From: Ga0077527 sp964531455
Lineage (GTDB): Bacteria > Pseudomonadota > Gammaproteobacteria > Burkholderiales > SG8-41
DNA length: 13,314 nucleotides
Direction of reading: 5' to 3'
Assembly (NCBI GenBank): GCA_964531455.1
Contig: CAZHFZ010000068.1
Span: 1 to 13,314 of the forward strand
Shown one piece after another: positions 5,942-13,045 of the stretch (position 1 is its first letter; every line of letters starts with the position of its first letter). The notes under the pieces are model-generated. The model was not told where the DNA came from. It did no database searches and saw only the letters and a program-made list of their open reading frames with translations. A program made the position numbers and the translations under genes.

Positions 5942-7195
5942 ATGCATACCTTTGGCCTGATATTCCTTGCAGCCCTGTCACTGACCGTTGTTTTACGGCT
6001 GTGGCTGGCAAACCGCCACGCCGCCCATGTCGCCGCCCACCGCGGCGCGGTGCCGGCCCAGTTCTCCTCCGTGATCACCCTCGACGCCCACCAGCGAGCA
6101 GCAGACTACACCTGCGCCAAGACCCGCTTCGCGATGATCGACCTGCTCGCCGGCACCGTGGTCACTCTGGTGTTCACCTTCAGCGGCGGCCTGCAGGCCC
6201 TGCACGAACTGACTGCGGCCTGGCTGGAACCGGGGCTGCTCCGCGGCCTGGCGCTGATCGGCGGATTCATGCTGGTGACCATGATCATCGACATCCCGTT
6301 CAGCCTTTACCGCACCTTTGTCATCGAAGAAAAATTCGGTTTCAACAAGATCACGCCGAAACTGTTCTGGATCGACCTGATCAAGGGCCTGCTGCTCGGC
6401 GCCGTGCTGGGCCTGCCGCTGGCCGCCACCGTACTGTGGCTGATGGAGCGCATGGGCGAGCTGTGGTGGCTTTATGCCTGGGTCACGTGGATGGCATTCA
6501 ACATCGTCATGCTTGCGGTTTATCCGACCTGGATCGCACCGCTGTTCAACAAGTTCTCGCCGCTGACCGACGCCGCCATGAAAGAACGCGTCGAACGCCT
6601 GCTCGACCGCTGCGGCTTCAAGGTCAAAGGACTGATGGTGATGGACGGTTCGCGCCGCTCCAGCCACGGCAACGCCTACTTCACCGGTTTCGGCAAAACC
6701 AAACGCATCGTGTTTTTCGACACGCTGCTGTCGCGCCTTGAACCACAGGAAGTCGAAGCCGTGCTGGCGCATGAACTCGGGCACTTCAAGCTCAAGCATG
6801 TGATCAAGCGCATTGCATGGATTTTCACCGCCAGCCTGGGCTTTCTGTGGCTGCTCGGCGTCGTGCTCCATGCGCCGTGGTTCTACAGCGGCCTGGGCGT
6901 CGAAACCCCGTCCACCGCAATGGCGCTGCTGCTGTTCTCTATCGTGGTACCGGTGTTCACCTTCCTGTTCCAGCCGTTCAGCGCAATGTATTCGCGCAAA
7001 CATGAATTCGAAGCCGACGCCTTTGCCGCGCAATACACGCCGGCCTCCGACCTGATCGCGGCGCTGGTCAAGCTCTACAAGGACAACGCTTCGACGCTGA
7101 CGCCGGACCCGCTGCATTCCGCGTTCTATGACTCGCACCCGCCGGCCACACTGCGTATCGCGCGCCTGCAACAGGCGATGACCGGCGCAAATTGA
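5942..7195 (+). CDS. Ste24-type M48 family integral-membrane zinc metalloprotease
   Basis: The 417-residue protein is a multi-pass membrane peptidase of the Ste24/CAAX-protease type. It has an N-terminal helix (about 3-22), further helices in the first 200 residues and two more after the active site (about 290-310 and 322-345). The zinc site is complete: His277, Glu278 and His281 in AHELGHFKLKH, with the third ligand Glu357 in EFEADAFA. The N-terminal region has the family's IDIPFSLYRTFVIEEKFGFN block and the WVTWMAFN/YPTWIAPLFNKF segment. Bacteria lack farnesylated CAAX proteins in the yeast sense, so the likely role is membrane-protein quality control; that is inference. It leads a tight plus-strand run with the pterin dehydratase (10-base gap) and rsgA. 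The ribosome site is weak. Confidence 0.93.
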   Translation: MHTFGLIFLAALSLTVVLRLWLANRHAAHVAAHRGAVPAQFSSVITLDAHQRAADYTCAKTRFAMIDLLAGTVVTLVFTFSGGLQALHELTAAWLEPGLLRGLALIGGFMLVTMIIDIPFSLYRTFVIEEKFGFNKITPKLFWIDLIKGLLLGAVLGLPLAATVLWLMERMGELWWLYAWVTWMAFNIVMLAVYPTWIAPLFNKFSPLTDAAMKERVERLLDRCGFKVKGLMVMDGSRRSSHGNAYFTGFGKTKRIVFFDTLLSRLEPQEVEAVLAHELGHFKLKHVIKRIAWIFTASLGFLWLLGVVLHAPWFYSGLGVETPSTAMALLLFSIVVPVFTFLFQPFSAMYSRKHEFEADAFAAQYTPASDLIAALVKLYKDNASTLTPDPLHSAFYDSHPPATLRIARLQQAMTGAN

Positions 7196-7205
7196 CCAAC
7201 AGATC

Positions 7206-7535
7206 ATGAATACGCTGGCTCAAAAAAAATGCGTACCCTGCGAAGGCGGCGTCGCGCCGCTGACCGCGGGTGAAGCCGCGAGCCTGATCAAGGCACTCAA
7301 GGGCTGGGCGCTGATCGACGGCAAGCTCAGCAAATCGTATGCATTCCGCAACTATCACGAAACCATGGCCTTCGTGAATGCAACGGCATGGGTTTCACAC
7401 CGCGAAGACCATCACCCCGATCTGCTGGTCGGCTACAACCAGTGCCGGGTCGACTACATCACCCACGCCATCGGCGGACTGTCAGAGAACGACTTCATCT
7501 GCGCTGCCAAGATCGACGCCCTGCTTGACCTCTGA
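7206..7535 (+). CDS. 4a-hydroxytetrahydrobiopterin (pterin-4a-carbinolamine) dehydratase
   Basis: The enzyme dehydrates the 4a-carbinolamine produced by aromatic amino acid hydroxylases, regenerating quinonoid dihydropterin. The 109-residue length is typical. The active-site block is intact: HREDHHPDLLVGYNQCRVDY, with His69, His70, Pro71 and Asp72, then THAIGGLS with His87. The N terminus carries a Cys-x-x-Cys pair (Cys9, Cys12), common in proteobacterial members; the sequence alone does not show whether it binds metal. No phenylalanine hydroxylase gene is in the window, so the partner, or a role in another pterin process, is open. It starts 10 bases after the protease stop, and its last 11 bases overlap the proposed rsgA start, suggesting one transcript. 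Confidence 0.95.
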   Translation: MNTLAQKKCVPCEGGVAPLTAGEAASLIKALKGWALIDGKLSKSYAFRNYHETMAFVNATAWVSHREDHHPDLLVGYNQCRVDYITHAIGGLSENDFICAAKIDALLDL

Positions 7536-8424
7536 CGGCATCATCCGCGGCCTGATCGTCGCAGCGTACGGCCGCCGCTTTCTGGTCGAATGCGCTGACG
7601 GCATCACGCGCGACTGCGTGACTCGCGGCAAACGCACCGACTTTGCCTGCGGCGACGATGTCGCCATTGCCGTGCAGAATGAAACCCAGGGCGCGATCAA
7701 CGACTGCGCATCGCGCAAGAGCCTGCTCTACCGCTCGGATCAGTGGAAACAGAAACTGATCGCCGCCAATGTCACGCAGGCGGTCATCGTCGTTGCACCA
7801 GTGCCCTCGTTTGATCTGAATGTGCTCGACTGCTGCCTCGCCGCGGCCGGACACGCCGGCATCAAACCGCTGATCGTGCTGAACAAGGCGGAGTTGCCGG
7901 AGGCGGCGACGTCCGAGCCCATACTCGCGCAATACGTCGCGCTGGGTTATCCATTGCTGAAACTGGTGGCCCGCGACAACATTGATCCGCTGCGCCCGCT
8001 GCTCGACGGCGAACGCAGCGTACTGGTCGGCGAATCGGGCATGGGCAAGTCCACCATCCTCAATCAGTTGATCCCGCTGGCGGCGGCACAGACCCGCGAG
8101 GTATCTGCCTCGCTGGGCACCGGCAAACACACCACCACGCACGCCAGACTTCATCACCTCGACGATCACAGCGACCTGATCGACACCCCGGGCGTGCAGG
8201 CCTTCGGTGTGCATCATCTCGGGGTGGATGATCTCGCAGGCGCTTTTATCGAATTTCAGCCGCTGCTGGGGCAATGCCGCTTTCGCGACTGCCGGCATCT
8301 GGCTGAACCCGGCTGTGCGATTGCGGCTGCGGAAGCCGCGGGCACAATCAGTACGCGAAGGCTGGCCTCATACCGCCGGCTGGCGGAAGACAATCTGCGG
8401 CTGAAACGTCCGGACTGGGAATAA
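7525..8424 (+). CDS. rsgA: Ribosome small-subunit biogenesis GTPase RsgA
   Basis: RsgA is a circularly permuted GTPase that checks late 30S-subunit maturation. The order seen is an N-terminal OB fold (about 1-70), G4 as LNKAEL (Asn120-Lys121-x-Glu123), G1 P-loop GESGMGKST (169-177), the TGKHTTTHAR switch, G3 DTPG (220-223), and the zinc knuckle Cys251-x4-Cys256-x-His258-x5-Cys264. G4 has Glu where Asp is usual (NKxD). The frame is open from an ATG at 7378, but that adds 49 residues with no family resemblance inside the dehydratase gene. The TTG at 7525 gives MTSDGIIRGLIVAAYGRRFLVE, a normal RsgA beginning, and 299 residues, the expected size. No strong ribosome site precedes it, so translation is probably coupled to the dehydratase gene. 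Confidence 0.95.
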   Translation: MTSDGIIRGLIVAAYGRRFLVECADGITRDCVTRGKRTDFACGDDVAIAVQNETQGAINDCASRKSLLYRSDQWKQKLIAANVTQAVIVVAPVPSFDLNVLDCCLAAAGHAGIKPLIVLNKAELPEAATSEPILAQYVALGYPLLKLVARDNIDPLRPLLDGERSVLVGESGMGKSTILNQLIPLAAAQTREVSASLGTGKHTTTHARLHHLDDHSDLIDTPGVQAFGVHHLGVDDLAGAFIEFQPLLGQCRFRDCRHLAEPGCAIAAAEAAGTISTRRLASYRRLAEDNLRLKRPDWE

Positions 8425-8481
8425 GGCTTCGGGGAGCATAGACCCCTGCGTGTGAACCGCGAAACGGGCCCGCCACTACGG

Positions 8482-9402
8482 TCAGCCGAAGACTTTGGCG
8501 ATCGAAACAATTAACAGCAGCACCAGCCACAGCACCAGCGCACGCCAGATCAGGCCGACCACGCTGCGCAGATCCTCGACATCGACATCCTCGCCGATGC
8601 CCAGTTCCGGCCGCTGGTTCAGCATGCCGTCCTCGCGCAAGGCTCCGCCCAGCTTGATGCCCAACGCACCCGCGCCACTGGCCAGCACCACGCCTTCGGC
8701 ATTGCGGTTCCATGACGCAGCCTGTGTGCGCCAGCAATAGGCGGCATCTTCGAAATTGCCGGCAATCGCAAAACTGGCTGCAGTCACCCGCGCCGGCAAC
8801 CAGTCAATCCAGAAAAACGCGCGCTCGGCAAACAAGGCAAAAATCCGCTTCTCCGGCTCCACCTGTTTACCCCAGGATTCGGCCAGCAGATCGGCAGCCC
8901 GGTAAATCACCGGCCCGACCGGACCGATGATGACAAACCAGAAAATCGGCCCCAGCACGTAACGATGCGCCTGCAACAAACCCAGTTCGATGGATACGCG
9001 CGCGACTTCCGCGGCATTCAGTTCATCAGCCGGCACGCCGCGCCAGCGCCCGAGCACGTCACGCGCATTGTTGACGTTCTGTTCACGCAAGGCCTGTGCA
9101 ATGTCGGTGAAGCAATGGCTGAAACGGCGAAAGCCCATCGCCACATACAACACGCCGACGCTCCAGGCGATGGCCAGGAACACGTTGAGCTCGCGCATCA
9201 GCGCTTCGACAATCAGGGTCAGCAGCGCGAGCGGCAATACCGCAACAAGCCAGGCAATTGCACCGTGACTGGCCTGCAAGCCATTGAACTGGCGCTCGAG
9301 AAAATCGGCATAACGGTCGAATGCCGCGTACAGGCGATTGTTCCGGCGCAGCGGCCAAGCCTGCTCCAGCGCCAGGGCCAGCACCAATGCGATGAATTTC
9401 AT
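8482..9402 (-). CDS. CobD/CbiB (AmpE-like) family integral membrane protein
   Basis: The 306-residue protein has hydrophobic helices at the N terminus, about 48-66, 75-92, 145-170 and the C terminus (287-304). Features of the CobD/CbiB/AmpE superfamily are EQAWPL near the start, LGRWRG at about 117-122, the WLPARVTAASFAIAGNFEDA block and the C-terminal DVDVEDLRSVVGLIWRAL. True CbiB attaches the aminopropanol arm in cobalamin synthesis; no cobalamin gene is present in this window. Betaproteobacteria often carry this stand-alone version, so cobalamin synthesis should not be assumed; AmpE, a membrane sensor-like protein, is the alternative reference. It is the last gene of the right-hand minus-strand run, 46 bases after the Gre-like gene, and converges with rsgA over 57 bases. 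Confidence 0.8.
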   Translation of the reverse strand: MKFIALVLALALEQAWPLRRNNRLYAAFDRYADFLERQFNGLQASHGAIAWLVAVLPLALLTLIVEALMRELNVFLAIAWSVGVLYVAMGFRRFSHCFTDIAQALREQNVNNARDVLGRWRGVPADELNAAEVARVSIELGLLQAHRYVLGPIFWFVIIGPVGPVIYRAADLLAESWGKQVEPEKRIFALFAERAFFWIDWLPARVTAASFAIAGNFEDAAYCWRTQAASWNRNAEGVVLASGAGALGIKLGGALREDGMLNQRPELGIGEDVDVEDLRSVVGLIWRALVLWLVLLLIVSIAKVFG

Positions 9403-9448
9403 GCCCGCGTTAATTGACCTGAATAATCAATAAAATCAATTACTTGCA

Positions 9449-9955
9449 TTACTTCCGATATTCAATGGCAACGACTTCGACATCAGTCTCTCCCGCAGGA
9501 CGCCGCCATTTGACCGTCTCGCCAACCTTGGCGCCGATCAGCGACCGCGCCAGCGGCGAACCCCAACTGATCCTGCCGACCGCGACATCGGCTTCATCGT
9601 CACCGACGATGTGGAAGGTCTCAACGCGTCCATCGGCTTCTTCAACTTTGACCGTGGCGCCGAAACGCACCTCGCCCGGCGGATGACCGGCAGGGTCCAC
9701 CACTTCGGCACGCTCCAGCTGCGCATTGAAATAACGCTGGTCACGCTCGACTTCGCGCAGCTTGCGTTTAGCCTCTGAATCATCGTCGGCAATCGCCTTG
9801 AGCTGCTCATGCTGATCCGACAGATCGCGCACACGCATGCGCAACTGCTCCATGCCGTGCGGTGTCACGTAATTGGCATGCTCGGGCACCGGACGCTCCG
9901 GCAATTCACCGGCGGTCAGGTCGTCATCACTTTCTTTTACAAAGGCGCGGCTCAT
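9449..9955 (-). CDS. GreA/GreB-family transcription factor with shortened coiled coil
   Basis: Gre factors enter the RNA polymerase secondary channel and stimulate cleavage of backtracked RNA. The C-terminal FKBP-like domain is clear: FGATVKV, FHIVGDDEADVAVGRISWGSPLARSLIGAKVGE and VVAIEY. The N terminus is an extension, MSRAFVKE to LPERPVPEHANYVTP, as in a GreB-like group of proteobacterial proteins. The helical hairpin between VTPHGMEQL and FGATV is about 14 residues shorter than in E. coli GreA and lacks the usual GDLxENAEY tip. An acidic cluster, ADDDSEAKR, is where the tip would be. I chose the ATG at 9955 because MSRAFVKE is the conserved beginning; a GTG two codons earlier is possible. 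It may be a modified cleavage factor or an RNAP-channel regulator of the Rnk type. Confidence 0.85.
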   Translation of the reverse strand: MSRAFVKESDDDLTAGELPERPVPEHANYVTPHGMEQLRMRVRDLSDQHEQLKAIADDDSEAKRKLREVERDQRYFNAQLERAEVVDPAGHPPGEVRFGATVKVEEADGRVETFHIVGDDEADVAVGRISWGSPLARSLIGAKVGETVKWRRPAGETDVEVVAIEYRK

Positions 9956-10104
9956 GTTCACTCTCGTCGCTCATACGGAGCGTCAGTATTTACGGTTTGG
10001 AATCGGGGGCTGAATATCGCCTCCGCGGAACCTTTTGCCCTGCACTGCTGTGCTGCTTCAGTTTGTTTATACCGGCTGTTTCCATCACTGGCAACCGCCT
10101 TTGG

Positions 10105-10707
10105 TCAAAGAATGTGCCGCCAGATCAGCATACGATTATTGGTTGGCATGGCATGGTCGCCGGTCAGCGACAATCCCTGCTGTTTGGCCAGTTCATCCAC
10201 AGCCTGCCAGTCGCGCACACCGCTCAAAGGATCGCGGGCGCGCAGGAAAGCATCGAAACGGGCATTGGATTCGGCGGTGTGGCGGCCGTTATCGCTGAAC
10301 GGCCCGTAAATGGCCAACACCCCGCCGGTCAGCAACACGCGCCCGATGCCGTCAAAAAAACGGCATACCGATGCCCACGACATGATGTGCAGCGTATTGG
10401 ATGTGAACACGGCATCAACATCGGCGACCGGCCACTCGCCGGCATCCACATCCAGTTCCAGCGGCGCGCGCAGATTGGGCAGCGCAACAAAATCGCGCCA
10501 CGCCGCAATGCCCGGCAGATGCGCGGCCACATCGGTGGGCTGCCACACCAGATGCGGCAGCAGCCCGGCAAAAAATGCCGCGTGTTCCCCGGTGCCGGCG
10601 CCGACCTCCAGCACCTGTGTCGATGCAGAGAACGTGCCGCGCAGCACCTCGAAGATGGGACCGCGGTTGCGCGCGCAGGCTTCGGAGGACTGCCGCAGAT
10701 CCTTCAT
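10105..10707 (-). CDS. DUF938 family class I SAM-dependent methyltransferase-like protein
   Basis: The 200-residue product matches DUF938 (PF06080; human METTL26 is a distant member). The N terminus has the family's ACARNRGPIFEVL. Motif I, VLEVGAGTGEHAAFF, follows at about 32-46, and the acidic end of strand 2 is QPTD (Asp59). SNTLHIMSW comes in the middle. GPFSDNGRHTAESNARFD and LRARDPLSGVRD mark the C-terminal half. The substrate is unknown for the family. Its ATG overlaps the TGA of the patatin gene by 4 bases (ATGA), so the two are co-transcribed and probably coupled. A methyltransferase next to a lipase might act on lipids, but nothing in the sequence shows that. Confidence 0.9.
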   Translation of the reverse strand: MKDLRQSSEACARNRGPIFEVLRGTFSASTQVLEVGAGTGEHAAFFAGLLPHLVWQPTDVAAHLPGIAAWRDFVALPNLRAPLELDVDAGEWPVADVDAVFTSNTLHIMSWASVCRFFDGIGRVLLTGGVLAIYGPFSDNGRHTAESNARFDAFLRARDPLSGVRDWQAVDELAKQQGLSLTGDHAMPTNNRMLIWRHIL

Positions 10708-11864
10708 CGCGGTCCATGTCCGAGAAAGGCCAGCAGGTCATCGCGCTGCGCCATGGTATCGGCATAACCGAGCCGGATCAGCGCACGGCAGAACGCCTTC
10801 TCGAACAGCAGGTACGACACCAGATTGGAGCCGGTACGTTTCATTGCGCCGACGGTCTGCAACAGGCCGCGGATCACACGCGGCAAGTCGTGCGCGTACT
10901 GCGCGGCGATCTGGCTCAGCGGCACACTGGGCGTGATCACCCGGAAATCGACCGCGCGCAGCGGATAGTTCACCTTCGCCAGCGTCTCCGGCGGCACGAT
11001 CGCCAGCGTGCGGTTGATGCGCTGCAGGCGCTCCAGGTCAACCTCCAGCGAATCGAGAAAGATGCTGTCGAGCGCATGACCGGCGATCTGCGCCAGCGGC
11101 GGGTAACCGTCGGCGGGCTGGCGCACCGCCGGCTGCGAGGCCTGACGGCCGACGCCGATTACCAGCAGGCGTTCAGCGCCGAGGTGCAGCGCCGGGCTCA
11201 CCGGCGCGATCTGGCGCATCGAACCGTCACCGAAATATTCGCGGCTGATCTGCACCGGCGGAAAAATGAAAGGCAGCGCACTTGACGCCATCAGGTGCGG
11301 CAACCCGATCGGCATCGCAATCCCGATGCGGCGCGCACGCGCCCAGTCGGTGTGCCTGGCATGTCCTTCATAGAAAGTCACCGACTGTCCGCTGGTATAA
11401 CCCGAGCAGGTCACCGCAAAGGCATCCAGATGGCCGGCCTGGATGTTGCGGCCAATCGCCGCAAAATCAATGTGCCGTTCAAGCAGGCGCGCCAGCGGAC
11501 TGTTATCGAGCAGCGAGACCGGATCATTCAGACGTCCGCCGGACAGCGCCATGAACAGCCAGCGCGCGCTGTTGGCCAGCGCCCCCAGCGTATCCGCGCG
11601 ATACACCTGATCGACATGGAAATTTTTCCAGACCATCATCAGCCGGCGCACGCCGCGACGGAAATTATTGGCATCCGTCGCCAGCACCGCGGCATTGATC
11701 GCGCCCGCCGACGTGCCGCAGATGATCGGAAAGGGATTGGTCACGCCGTGCGGCAGCATGTCGTGCAGCGCGCGCATCACGCCCACCTGATAAGCCGCAC
11801 GCGCCCCGCCCCCGGTCATGATCAGACCGACAACCGGTTTGGCTGCAGTGGATGCGCTGGACAT
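10704..11864 (-). CDS. Patatin-like phospholipase
   Basis: The 386-residue protein is a Ser-Asp dyad acyl hydrolase. The oxyanion loop is GGGARAAYQVGV (18-29), the nucleophile is Ser52 in GTSAG, and the catalytic Asp213 is in YFGDGSMRQIAPVSPALHLGA. The last stretch is typical of a large bacterial patatin group. No signal peptide or membrane helix is visible, so it is probably cytoplasmic or peripheral. Patatins deacylate phospholipids or related esters; the substrate here is unknown. A GTG at 11900 is in frame, but the ATG at 11864 has an AGGGAA site 9 bases upstream and starts close to the fold. The gene lies 49 bases after the YbaK gene and overlaps the DUF938 gene by 4. Confidence 0.95.
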   Translation of the reverse strand: MSSASTAAKPVVGLIMTGGGARAAYQVGVMRALHDMLPHGVTNPFPIICGTSAGAINAAVLATDANNFRRGVRRLMMVWKNFHVDQVYRADTLGALANSARWLFMALSGGRLNDPVSLLDNSPLARLLERHIDFAAIGRNIQAGHLDAFAVTCSGYTSGQSVTFYEGHARHTDWARARRIGIAMPIGLPHLMASSALPFIFPPVQISREYFGDGSMRQIAPVSPALHLGAERLLVIGVGRQASQPAVRQPADGYPPLAQIAGHALDSIFLDSLEVDLERLQRINRTLAIVPPETLAKVNYPLRAVDFRVITPSVPLSQIAAQYAHDLPRVIRGLLQTVGAMKRTGSNLVSYLLFEKAFCRALIRLGYADTMAQRDDLLAFLGHGPR

Positions 11865-11913
11865 GGCTGTTGTTTCCCTGCGCCAGTGTGCCTGAAACAC
11901 GGCCGTTGTGGAC

Positions 11914-12402
11914 TCAGCCTTCGATCGCCACGGTCACCGGTTCAGGCTGGAGCAGCGTGACCAGCGCCTGCGGCTGCAGGCTCACCAGAAAGCCGCGGCT
12001 GCCGCCGTTGATGTACAAGCGCGGCAGCTCCAGGATGCTCTGCTCCAGATACACCGGCATCTTGCGCCGCGTGCCGAAGGGCGAAGTGCCGCCGACCCGA
12101 TAACCGGTATGGCGCTCCGCGACTTCCGGCTTGCACGGTTCGATACGTTTGACGCCGAGGTGCCGCGCCAGCGCCTTCGCCGACACCTGACGGTCGCCAT
12201 GCATCAGCACCACACAGGGTTTCGCCGCCTCGTCCTGCATGATCAGCGTCTTCACCACCGCATGTTCATCGACGCCAAGTTCGCGTGAAGACACCGCCGT
12301 GCCGCCGCGATCTTCATAGTTGTAAAAATGCGGCGTGAACTCGACCTTGGCGGCGCGCAGCGCCAACACTGCCGGCGTCGAAGGCATTTTCGGCGCGCTC
12401 AT
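11914..12402 (-). CDS. ybaK: Cys-tRNA(Pro)/Cys-tRNA(Cys) deacylase, YbaK/EbsC family
   Basis: YbaK hydrolyses Cys-tRNA(Pro) formed by ProRS mischarging, a free-standing editing factor in the cytoplasm. The 162-residue length is typical. Family marks are HFYNYEDR near the N terminus, Lys51 in AVVKTLI (the lysine needed for editing in Haemophilus YbaK aligns here), CVVLMHGDRQVS, and the GGTSPFGTRRKMPVYLE loop. The C-terminal YINGGSRGFLVSL fits. It begins 19 bases after the Nudix gene stop and precedes the patatin gene, so all are probably in one transcript. Relatives include ProX and PrdX-type editors, but the GTSPFGTRRKMPV motif favours the YbaK subgroup. Confidence 0.95.
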   Translation of the reverse strand: MSAPKMPSTPAVLALRAAKVEFTPHFYNYEDRGGTAVSSRELGVDEHAVVKTLIMQDEAAKPCVVLMHGDRQVSAKALARHLGVKRIEPCKPEVAERHTGYRVGGTSPFGTRRKMPVYLEQSILELPRLYINGGSRGFLVSLQPQALVTLLQPEPVTVAIEG

Positions 12403-12421
12403 GATCCGCTCACTGGCCCGC

Positions 12422-13045
12422 TCATTGTCCAGTCATCAGCCGGCACAGGCTGTACAACATCCCCGCCGTAGCGCCCCAGATATAACGGCCCTCGTAGGGA
12501 ATCGCCAGGTAATGACGATGGCGCCCGCGGAAATGGTATTCACGGCGCTGGTAATTCGCCGGATCCAGAAAATGCGTCAGCGGCGCCTCAAAAATATCCG
12601 CCACCTCGAAGTCATCCGGCTTCAGATCAAACGGCGGCTCAACCCAGCCCACTACCGGCACGATACGAAAGCCCGACGGAATCTCATAACCGGGCAAACG
12701 CCCGAGCAGCGCGATGCGCTCGCGCGCGAGTCCGATCTCTTCCTCGGTTTCACGCAGCGCGGTGAATTCGCGGTCCGGATCCTCCGGTTCGACGCGACCG
12801 CCGGGGAAACTGATCTGTCCCGCGTGGTCGCGCAGATGCGCGGTGCGCTGCGTCAGCAACACTTGCACCCCGCCGTCACGATTGACCAGCGGCACCAGCA
12901 CTGCGGCCTCCGTGACCTTGGTGCCCTCGCGCAGCGAGATCATGTGCAGGTCGTTCTCTTCCGGCGGTGGCGCAGGTCGCGACAATCCGCGCCGGATATC
13001 CTCCAGCGTCACGCTTAATGCCATATTGCGATTGAGATTCGACAT
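12422..13045 (-). CDS. NudL-like CoA pyrophosphatase (Nudix hydrolase)
   Basis: Members cleave CoA and acyl-CoA to 3'-phosphoadenosine phosphate and 4'-phosphopantetheine. The UPF0035 motif diagnostic for CoA specificity is present, LLTQRTAHLRDHAGQISFPGG (about 63-83), merging into the Nudix box, whose end is ALRETEEEIGL (96-106) with Arg98, Glu99, Glu102 and Glu103. The family's usual departure from the strict first half of the box is seen. The frame is open to 13111, but MSNLNRNMALSV at 13045 is the first sensible start, giving 207 residues; no strong ribosome site is visible. It heads the right-hand minus-strand run, 19 bases before ybaK. The second half, IPVVGW-like (IVPVVGWVEPPF) and YIWGATAGML, is also typical. 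Confidence 0.94.
   Translation of the reverse strand: MSNLNRNMALSVTLEDIRRGLSRPAPPPEENDLHMISLREGTKVTEAAVLVPLVNRDGGVQVLLTQRTAHLRDHAGQISFPGGRVEPEDPDREFTALRETEEEIGLARERIALLGRLPGYEIPSGFRIVPVVGWVEPPFDLKPDDFEVADIFEAPLTHFLDPANYQRREYHFRGRHRHYLAIPYEGRYIWGATAGMLYSLCRLMTGQ

Noticed and set aside
5993..7207. A 404-codon open frame antisense to the M48 protease gene
   Set aside because: Its protein is rich in His, Arg, Gln and Asp with no fold or motif, the usual shadow of GC-rich third positions. The plus-strand frame has a complete zinc site and membrane helices.
9411..9442. AT-rich inverted repeat (TAATTGA / TCAATTA), including an 8/10 FNR-like match upstream of the CobD/CbiB-like gene
   Set aside because: Seven pairs with an 18-base loop in a 46-base gap inside a likely operon. 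The second half-site matches poorly, so chance in AT-rich sequence is likely.
9968..9982. CGCTC-ATACG-GAGCG hairpin in the leader of the Gre-like gene
   Set aside because: A five-pair stem is too small to support a riboswitch, operator or terminator call.
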